A stretch of 9,945 nt of DNA from an uncultured Lachnospiraceae bacterium (lineage in GTDB: Bacteria; Bacillota; Clostridia; Lachnospirales; Lachnospiraceae): contig CABRSG010000065.1 of NCBI GenBank assembly GCA_902473545.1, forward strand, positions 1 through 9,945, in the 5' to 3' direction. Every line of letters begins with the position of its first letter. The first letter of the stretch is position 1. Shown here one piece after another: positions 5,494 to 9,945 of this stretch. The notes beneath the pieces are model-generated. The model was given only the letters and a program-made list of their open reading frames with translations. It was not told the origin of the DNA and made no database searches. Made by a program: the position numbers and the translations under genes.

Positions 5494-6382
5494 TTTCTTT
5501 TCTCCCTTCCCACAGCGCTCCCCACGGCGGCTGCGACGTAAACTCCATCCTCTGCCCCGTAACCGGATGAACGAACGCCAGATAACAGGAATGCAAAGCC
5601 TGGTGATCCAACAGCCGGTAATCGGGATTATACAGGAAATCTCCGATCAGAGGATGTCCAATATATTGCATGTGAACGCGGATCTGGTGCGTACGTCCTG
5701 TTTCCAGCTTCAGACGCACCAGCGAATACCCGTCTTTATATTCTACCGTACAATAATGTGTGACAGCACGCTCTCCGCACGCAAAATCCACGCAGCGCTC
5801 CAGTACGGAACCTTCCCTTCGCGCGATCGGAGCGTTGATCGTCCCTTCCGCCTGCGTTTTTCCTGTCACGATCGCCAGATACTCTCTGTGGATTTCCCGG
5901 CGCTTTCCCATCTCAGATAAAAGCGCGCCGCTGAGCATATTTTTCGCCACAAGCATCAGCCCGGTGGTATCCCTGTCAAGGCGTGTGATACAGCGATAAA
6001 CAAACGCCTTGCCCCGGCTCTGGTAATAATATGCCAAACCGTTTGCAAGTGTGTTGTCAAAATTATTTATGGACGGGTGCACCGGCATATCCGCAGGCTT
6101 ATCTATCACCAAAACATCTTCATCCTCATAAATAATCTGCAGCTCCATCGGCACCGGAACGATATTTTCCGAGGAATGCTCCTCCAGAAGCGTCACGGTC
6201 AGCTCATCGCCTATCTGCAGCCGCTCCGACGGGCGCACTGGCTGTCCATTTCGGCATAGCCCGTTTTCCGTCTGCTTTACATGCGTCAAAATGTGACGTG
6301 AAAAGCCCTGCGCGCGCAAGAACGCAGCGGCGCTCTCCCCTGACCACTCTGGTTTTATGTGATATGTAAATATACGCCTCAT
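5453..6382 (-). CDS. RluA-family pseudouridine synthase
   Basis: A 309-aa enzyme that isomerises uridine to pseudouridine in RNA, probably rRNA or tRNA. An S4-like RNA-binding segment (about 17-63) precedes the catalytic domain. The catalytic motif RLDRDTTG (134-141) holds the essential aspartate D136. Upstream of it is IIYEDEDVLVIDKPADMPVH (83-102), the family's 'yEDe.llvvdKPaGl.vHP' block, and downstream GRTHQIRVHMQYIGHPLIGD (229-248). It resembles the RluD/YhcT/YlyB subgroup, but the target base cannot be read from the sequence. The ATG at 6382 has only a weak purine-rich site (GAAGAA), suggesting translation helped by the gene before it, mutM, which ends 92 bases upstream with no terminator. 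The last 13 codons or so overlap the start of the DUF362 gene, giving the protein a charged, nonconserved-looking tail after residue 290. Confidence 0.93.
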   Translation of the reverse strand: MRRIFTYHIKPEWSGESAAAFLRAQGFSRHILTHVKQTENGLCRNGQPVRPSERLQIGDELTVTLLEEHSSENIVPVPMELQIIYEDEDVLVIDKPADMPVHPSINNFDNTLANGLAYYYQSRGKAFVYRCITRLDRDTTGLMLVAKNMLSGALLSEMGKRREIHREYLAIVTGKTQAEGTINAPIARREGSVLERCVDFACGERAVTHYCTVEYKDGYSLVRLKLETGRTHQIRVHMQYIGHPLIGDFLYNPDYRLLDHQALHSCYLAFVHPVTGQRMEFTSQPPWGALWEGRKENGGKEIESRRCTV

Positions 6383-6474
6383 GCTATTCTTCGCTTAACC
6401 GCCTTTTCCGTTGAATTTTGTTTCCTTACTTTTTCATTCCTGGATTTTCCTCCGCCCCTACGGTTCAATCACCC

Positions 6475-7299
6475 TCACTTCTGGCAATGTGTGCAGTACA
6501 CACTGCTGCGCCCGGCGATCCGGCTGCCAGCCAGAATCGCCCCGCATTCCGGGCAGTGCGTGCCCTTGTGACCATACACCTGCAAATACGGCGTGTTCCG
6601 GTAATCGCGCCCCTCTCCTATTAAATAATCCTCTGCTGAAATTTCATTTTTCTCAACGAAAAACTGCATTGTGCGCGGGATTTTCTCCGCCAGGCGATTC
6701 CATTCCTCCGTCGTCAGCGACCGCGCCTCCCGCCCCGGATAAATACCGGCGGCAAATAAAATTTCATCGGAATAAATATTTCCGATACCGGCAACAAGCT
6801 GCTGGCAGAGCAGCCAATCCTTGATCGTCTTTCTGCTGCTTCCCGCCTTTTCACAGAGATATCCGGCAGTCAGTCTCTCGTCAAATGGTTCCGGCCCGAG
6901 CGTTTCGATTCCGGTAAAGTCATCTTTTTCATCCTTTTTAAGATACCACCAGCGCCCAAAACGCCGCATATCCATAAATCGAAGTTCCTGCCCGTTATCC
7001 AGCGAAAGAATAAGATGTGTGTATTTCTTCTCCGGTGTATTCTCAGGCAGTACCAGAAGCTGCCCGGTCATGCGCAGATGCACGACCGCCCGCGCTCCGT
7101 TTGCAAATAGAATCTGCAGGTACTTGCCGCGTCTGCACAGCCGCCCGATCACCGCTCCGCAGACCTCCTGCGCGAACTGCTCCGCCTGCGGGTGCGCCAC
7201 CACCTCCGGGCGCAGAACAGATAATTTTGTCACTGTCCTGCCTCGAAGCTGCGGCTCCAACACCCTTCTGATCATTTCCACTTCCGCTAACTCCGGCAT
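6475..7299 (-). CDS. mutM: Formamidopyrimidine-DNA glycosylase (Fpg/MutM)
   Basis: A 274-aa base-excision repair enzyme that removes 8-oxoguanine and formamidopyrimidines and nicks the abasic site. The N-terminal catalytic P2 and E3 are present in MPELAEVE. The family lysine is in RRGKY (K59), followed by HLRMTGQL (74-81) and DMRRFGRW (110-117), the helix-two-turn-helix with QQLVAGIGNIYSDEIL (166-181), and a C-terminal zinc finger with C249-C252 and C269-C272 and the arginine R264 on its hairpin. The start must be the ATG at 7299, since the mature N-terminus has to begin with proline after the initiator methionine; AGGAGG lies five to six bases upstream. An in-frame ATG ten codons earlier would bury the catalytic proline. 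Residue 5 is Ala where the family usually has Pro (PELPEVE). The gene follows the EamA transporter gene by 110 bases with no terminator and probably shares its transcript. Confidence 0.97.
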   Translation of the reverse strand: MPELAEVEMIRRVLEPQLRGRTVTKLSVLRPEVVAHPQAEQFAQEVCGAVIGRLCRRGKYLQILFANGARAVVHLRMTGQLLVLPENTPEKKYTHLILSLDNGQELRFMDMRRFGRWWYLKKDEKDDFTGIETLGPEPFDERLTAGYLCEKAGSSRKTIKDWLLCQQLVAGIGNIYSDEILFAAGIYPGREARSLTTEEWNRLAEKIPRTMQFFVEKNEISAEDYLIGEGRDYRNTPYLQVYGHKGTHCPECGAILAGSRIAGRSSVYCTHCQK

Positions 7300-7409
7300 T
7301 GTCTCCTCCTGTATTTTTCCATTCTGCACAGCACTGTCTGTATGCTGCGCTCATTTTTCCTGCAGCAAGGCGCCCGGCATCACACTCTGCACACATGCAT
7401 TTCCGGAAT

Positions 7410-8330
7410 CTACGCCCGCCGCTCCCGGCACACGCGCTCCTTCGGCACAAGGTTACATATAATAATAGAAGCGAACACCAGAAGCATCCCCGCCGCCTGC
7501 CACGCATCCACACGATCTTTAAACAGCACAATGCCGAGAATGGACGCCATCACCGGCTCCACCGAGGCGAGAATAGATGCCGTTCCATTTTCCACATAAG
7601 ACAATCCCATTGTGTAGACAAAGTAGGGAATTACTGTGCTCACAAGCCCGAACACCAGCGAGATACCCGCATGCGCGGTATCCGCCGATACTGCCTGCCA
7701 GACAGCTCCCATGTCCGCAAACGGCAATACGCCGATGGACGCAAACGTAAATGTATAAAAAAGGATCGTCAGCGGCTGATATCCGCGTTCCAGCGCACAG
7801 CGGCTGAAAATAGAGTACAGCGCATACCCAAAGCCCGCTCCGAGACCGACCAGCAGTCCCGTCAGCGTCAATGTGTGACCATTGCCAACAAGTCCTGCCA
7901 CAAGCGCGCAGCCTGCAACCACAAAAACCAGCGCAGCAAGCTTTGCCGGTGTGATTCTCTCATGAAACAGCACTGCTGACATCAGCACCACCATCACCGG
8001 TGCAGTGTACAAAAGCACGGCTGCCACCGGCATCGAGGTTTCCATAATAGTGCGAAAATAACAATAATTAAAAAATACAATACTGCACAGCCCGGTTCCC
8101 AGAAAACACCAAATATCACGCAAACGGATTCTCAAAAGTTCTCTTTTTAAAATAAGCAGGATCAAAAACATACAGCCCATTGTTACAAAAGAGCGCAGCG
8201 CCACGATCTCAAAGCTGGCAAGTCCCCAGTTATTCAGGGTGCGCACAAAAATCCCCATGCTCCCCCACAGACATCCCGCCAGCAAGATCAGAAACGGCGC
8301 TGCTTTCTTTTTAAAATCATTTTTCTCCAT
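7410..8330 (-). CDS. EamA/DMT-superfamily transporter
   Basis: A 306-aa polytopic membrane protein with the ten-helix, two-repeat layout of the drug/metabolite transporter superfamily. The first EamA repeat covers about 12-146 and the second about 158-294. Each repeat has its signature near the end: YTAPVMVVLMSAVLFHE (108-124) and SVEPVMASILGIVLFKD (256-272). Members export amino acids, metabolites or drugs, and the substrate cannot be assigned here. The start is the ATG at 8330, with AAGGAG six to seven bases upstream; the frame is open for 35 more codons upstream (to 8435) but that stretch contains the probable promoter and is AT-rich, so it is not coding. The short C-terminal tail is basic (KERVCRERRA), as expected for a cytosolic end. 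It is the first gene of a probable operon with mutM, the pseudouridine synthase and DUF362. Confidence 0.93.
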   Translation of the reverse strand: MEKNDFKKKAAPFLILLAGCLWGSMGIFVRTLNNWGLASFEIVALRSFVTMGCMFLILLILKRELLRIRLRDIWCFLGTGLCSIVFFNYCYFRTIMETSMPVAAVLLYTAPVMVVLMSAVLFHERITPAKLAALVFVVAGCALVAGLVGNGHTLTLTGLLVGLGAGFGYALYSIFSRCALERGYQPLTILFYTFTFASIGVLPFADMGAVWQAVSADTAHAGISLVFGLVSTVIPYFVYTMGLSYVENGTASILASVEPVMASILGIVLFKDRVDAWQAAGMLLVFASIIICNLVPKERVCRERRA

Positions 8331-8355
8331 GCCAGTCTCCTTATAAATGTGAATG

Positions 8356-8361
8356 ATTATA
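8356..8361 (-). promoter_or_regulatory. Probable -10 box of the EamA-mutM operon promoter
   Basis: A perfect TATAAT reads on the minus strand at 8361-8356, directly preceded by TTG. No good -35 hexamer stands 16-18 bp upstream (the nearest TTGCAT is 21 bp away), and the region upstream is very AT-rich. Transcription would start near 8349, a leader of about 19 bases that includes the AAGGAG site. Confidence 0.5.
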
Positions 8362-8593
8362 CAAGATAAAAAATAAATTATTATGCAAAACAAAAATCTG
8401 AGTTTACTGCATTTTATCATATTTATATGTGGCATGCAACTAAAACCCCGGTTGTACCTGCTCCATTTCGAAAAGAACGTTACTGTTTACTCTGTTCACA
8501 GCGACCTTCGCAAATCCATTTAAAATCCGCTTCGCCAGATTTCCTTTTTCAGTATTAAAGTATCCCGGAAAACAACAGAAAAATATAGCACAC
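8362..8593. other. Non-coding stretch upstream of the EamA gene
   Basis: Part of the roughly 340-base stretch between the EamA and SH3b genes. The left part (8362-8435) is very AT-rich and probably holds the upstream part of the EamA promoter. The right part (8440-8593) has an open minus-strand frame ending at 8440 that lacks an ATG start and a promoter; I do not call it a gene. A weak dyad, CTGTTTAC / GTTCACAG, lies at about 8485-8503. Nothing else is evident. Confidence 0.5.
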
Positions 8594-8621
8594 AAAAAAA
8601 GAGACGGATTTCTCCGTCCCC
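8594..8621 (-). terminator. Intrinsic terminator of the SH3b protein gene
   Basis: On the minus strand GGGGACGGA (8621-8613) pairs with TCCGTCTCT (8608-8600) around a GAAA tetraloop, nine pairs including two G-U. A run of T at 8600-8594 follows immediately. It ends transcription about 48 bases after the stop codon of the secreted SH3b protein. Confidence 0.93.
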
Positions 8622-8669
8622 AAAACTTGCTTAAGATCCGCCGCTGCCTTCTCATCCGGCAAAAACCGC

Positions 8670-9461
8670 TTACTCGACCACAGACATGTATTCATCATAC
8701 ACGTATCCGATCGTTCCATCCTCCATCGAGAACCTCAGCCAGTCGTTTTCATCGGCGCTCACGCGCACCTTATCTCCATGATTCAGCACGCCGAGTACCT
8801 GACCGGAGAAATCTGCGCTTGCACGGACATACAGCGTCTGCGCGGTACATGCCATCGTCTGCGGGAATTCCGGCGTCAGATAATCGTCGCAGATATATAC
8901 GGTCTGACCATTGTAGCTGCACTCATACCATTCTGTATTGAGCACATTCCCGGTTACGTGTACCTCGGTGCCCTCCCCCAGCACGGTGACAATACTGCCA
9001 GAGGTAGACGGTGCTGTACGTACATTAACTGTAGGAGCATCCGTTATCGTCATATACATGTTCAGAGAGCGGACATTCAGGGAGCTTTCTGTCGTCGCCG
9101 TGTAATCATAATTCGGCACCAGATAGCTCGCATAGACATAGCCGCTGACACTTCCGGAAATCTTGTACCACATACAGTCCGGGCACTCCCCAACTACATA
9201 GTAAGTCTGCCCCGGCGTTACGCCCCCGATAATCTCGCCGAACGGAGCCTGACGGATCACAGCATCAGCCGTTGCCACATAATTCTGTCCAATGGAAATC
9301 AGGTCAGAATCATCATAGGTGTAAGAATTCACATACTGATATGCGCTGTAGCCGTCCTGCGTTACTGCCTCGCGGATATCACTCGGCATTGCGGATGCCG
9401 GACACGCTATTGCAAAGACCATACTGCTCATTAAAATACCTGTAAATAATTTTTTCTTCAT
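8670..9461 (-). CDS. Secreted protein with three bacterial SH3 (SH3b) domains
   Basis: A 263-aa exported protein. Residues 1-24 are a typical signal peptide: MKKK, a hydrophobic core (5-19) and a cleavage site after PASA (24). A cysteine at 20 preceded by AIA is a poor lipobox, so a lipoprotein is less likely. Three SH3b repeats follow at about 62-116, 138-196 and 203-262, each with a variant of the 'lnVR..p....viG.l..G..v.v......W..v...G..GYv...yl' pattern; the clearest are VNVRTAPSTSGSIVTVLGEG (145-164) and LYVRASADFSGQVLGVLNHG (210-229). SH3b domains in Gram-positive bacteria usually bind peptidoglycan. There is no enzymatic domain, so it is probably a wall-binding or accessory protein. 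The ATG at 9461 is six bases from AGGAGG; another ATG at 9467 abuts that site and is unlikely to be used. It is a single-gene unit with a strong terminator. Confidence 0.92.
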   Translation of the reverse strand: MKKKLFTGILMSSMVFAIACPASAMPSDIREAVTQDGYSAYQYVNSYTYDDSDLISIGQNYVATADAVIRQAPFGEIIGGVTPGQTYYVVGECPDCMWYKISGSVSGYVYASYLVPNYDYTATTESSLNVRSLNMYMTITDAPTVNVRTAPSTSGSIVTVLGEGTEVHVTGNVLNTEWYECSYNGQTVYICDDYLTPEFPQTMACTAQTLYVRASADFSGQVLGVLNHGDKVRVSADENDWLRFSMEDGTIGYVYDEYMSVVE

Positions 9462-9522
9462 AAACATCCTCCTTTTGTATTTTCTTTTTTAACAAGAATA
9501 CGTCAAACAGATTGCATTATCC

Positions 9523-9528
9523 ATTATA
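9523..9528 (-). promoter_or_regulatory. Possible -10 box of the SH3b protein gene
   Basis: TATAAT reads on the minus strand at 9528-9523, giving a start near 9516 and a leader of about 55 bases. The -35 region at the right distance (ACGAAA) is poor. A TTGACG at 9506-9501 has no suitable -10 box before the ribosome binding site. The assignment is tentative. Confidence 0.35.
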
Positions 9529-9602
9529 ATATGTTCCCCCGCCTTTTTCGTTTCGTATTTTTCGCAAAAAGCGTCTTATATTTCACAGGCGCCTTAAATT
9601 TC

Positions 9603-9648
9603 AAAAAATGCATCCGAAGGGACCTGCCACCGGCAGCTCACTTCGGAT
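9603..9648 (-). terminator. Second hairpin with T-tract downstream of tRNA-Thr
   Basis: ATCCGAAG (9648-9641 on the minus strand) pairs with CTTCGGAT (9619-9612), and CTGCC (9636-9632) with GGCAG (9628-9624) around a 3-base loop; the short internal loop between them can add two more pairs. GCA and then TTTTTT (9608-9603) follow on the minus strand. It acts as a back-up to the terminator just upstream and insulates the SH3b gene from tRNA transcription. Confidence 0.65.
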
Positions 9649-9658
9649 ACATTGCAAC

Positions 9659-9685
9659 AAAAAAAGTCCGGCATCTACCGGACTT
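9659..9685 (-). terminator. Intrinsic terminator of the tRNA-Thr unit
   Basis: A perfect 8-bp stem: AAGTCCGG (9685-9678 on the minus strand) with CCGGACTT (9671-9664) around a 6-base loop, followed by TTTTT and then G. It starts seven bases after the tRNA 3' end, the normal arrangement for a lone tRNA transcription unit. Confidence 0.93.
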
Positions 9686-9691
9686 ACCAAA

Positions 9692-9764
9692 AGCTGATGA
9701 CGGGACTCGGACCCGTGACCTCCTCACTACCAATGAGGTGCGCTACCACCTGTGCCACATCAGC
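9692..9764 (-). tRNA. tRNA-Thr, anticodon GGU
   Basis: A full cloverleaf of 73 bases reads on the minus strand. The acceptor stem GCTGATG/CATCAGC has seven pairs, and the anticodon stem CCTCA/TGAGG closes loop TTGGTAG with anticodon GGT at 9731-9729 (reads threonine ACC and ACU). The variable loop is AGGTC, and the T-stem ACGGG/CCCGT has five pairs. The discriminator is U and CCA is not encoded, so it must be added. Two oddities: the T-loop is TCCGAGT, so position 55 is C instead of the nearly universal U (pseudouridine), and the D-stem has an A12-C23 mismatch. G18, G19, U33 and C56 are in place. It has its own promoter and terminator. Confidence 0.95.
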
Positions 9765-9791
9765 CTGCGCGATTGCTCGCTACAGTATGAA

Positions 9792-9820
9792 ATCTTACCA
9801 TACTATTTTTCGATTGTCAA
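9792..9820 (-). promoter_or_regulatory. Promoter of tRNA-Thr
   Basis: On the minus strand a perfect TTGACA (9820-9815), a 17-bp spacer and TAAGAT (9797-9792) form a good sigma-A promoter. Transcription would begin near 9785, leaving about 20 bases of 5' leader to be removed by RNase P. Confidence 0.85.
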
Positions 9821-9870
9821 GCACAATATTACATCTTTTGCGATAAAATGAATTTTCGCGTTACCATTCA

Positions 9871-9945
9871 CAGTCCTCCACCCATATGCACACTCGTCGC
9901 CTCTTCGAGGCTCCAGTACCGCTCCTCGCGGAGCTAAGACTGCTT
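9871..9945 (-). other. Hairpin-rich repeat-like element at the window edge (structured RNA or repeat, incomplete)
   Basis: Two adjacent perfect hairpins are present: GCTCC/GGAGC (9921-9925 with 9930-9934), whose minus-strand loop is the stable GNRA tetraloop GCGA, and GCCTC/GAGGC (9899-9903 with 9907-9911), with minus-strand loop GAA. Both are enclosed by CAGTC/GACTG (9871-9875 with 9938-9942). Each hairpin sits in a unit of about 21-22 bp beginning GTCTTA or GTACTGGA, so the pair looks like an imperfect tandem repeat. No T-tract follows, so it is not a terminator. A minus-strand frame runs through it from the window edge, so the 3' end of a gene outside the window cannot be excluded. Confidence 0.4.

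Noticed and set aside
4882..5541. A 219-codon plus-strand frame opposite the DUF362 gene
   Set aside because: It is antisense to a protein with clear conserved motifs, is rich in Arg and His as expected for a shadow frame, and has no ribosome binding site.
6405..6435. A minimal frame ATG AAA AAG TAA after a GGAGG in the mutM-pseudouridine synthase gap
   Set aside because: Three codons, no sign of selection, and no arrest or attenuator structure nearby; most likely chance.
8440..8655. A 71-codon minus-strand frame as a complete gene
   Set aside because: Its only ATG lies upstream of the SH3b terminator and the frame would run through the terminator stem. There is no ribosome binding site. 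Only the last third looks peptide-like and is listed separately as a weak observation.
8670..9461. Lipoprotein signal in the SH3b protein
   Set aside because: Cys20 is preceded by Ala at -3, not the usual Leu/Val/Ile, and a good signal-peptidase I site (PASA) follows. Standard secretion fits better.
9531..9851. A 106-codon plus-strand frame containing DDGTRTRDLLTTNE
   Set aside because: This peptide is the antisense translation of the tRNA-Thr gene and its terminators, a well-known annotation artefact.

Overview
The window looks like a piece of a Clostridia chromosome, most likely Lachnospiraceae. Pointers are strong AGGAGG-type ribosome binding sites, occasional TTG starts, a tRNA gene without an encoded CCA, compact one-direction gene runs with textbook hairpin-plus-T-tract terminators, and the gene content (DUF362-ferredoxin, RluA-type synthase, EamA transporter, SH3b secreted protein). 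This taxonomic reading is inference. Almost everything is on the minus strand; only glyA is on the plus strand.

Left end (1-1590, minus): an ibrA-ibrB pair. The 443-aa IbrA is a PP-loop ATPase of the PAPS-reductase superfamily with a DUF3440 tail. Its last 11 bases overlap the start of a ParB/sulfiredoxin-fold protein (IbrB) that runs off the window. The pair has its own putative promoter and a leader with A/T tracts spaced about one helical turn apart, and it is separated from the next gene by a strong terminator. This is the part of the window whose biochemistry is least understood.

Middle left (1591-3790): a PAP2-family membrane phosphatase (minus) and serine hydroxymethyltransferase glyA (plus) are transcribed from divergent promoters. 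The glyA promoter matches the sigma-A consensus perfectly (TTGACA, 17 bp, TATAAT), and its transcript should begin with a hairpin. glyA ends at a terminator shared back-to-back with the converging zinc-ribbon gene.

Middle right (3791-8361, minus): a small membrane-anchored zinc-ribbon protein with its own promoter lies downstream of a probable operon of EamA transporter, mutM (Fpg), RluA-family pseudouridine synthase and DUF362 protein with two 4Fe-4S motifs. The last two genes overlap by 41 bases. No terminator is visible between these four genes. They share no single pathway; the set looks like housekeeping genes transcribed together.

Right end (8362-9945, minus): a secreted protein with three SH3b domains and its terminator; two consecutive terminator hairpins; a tRNA-Thr(GGU) with its own good promoter and an unusual T-loop; and, at the edge, a hairpin-rich repeat-like element cut by the window. 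No CRISPR array, insertion sequence or complete prophage module is visible.
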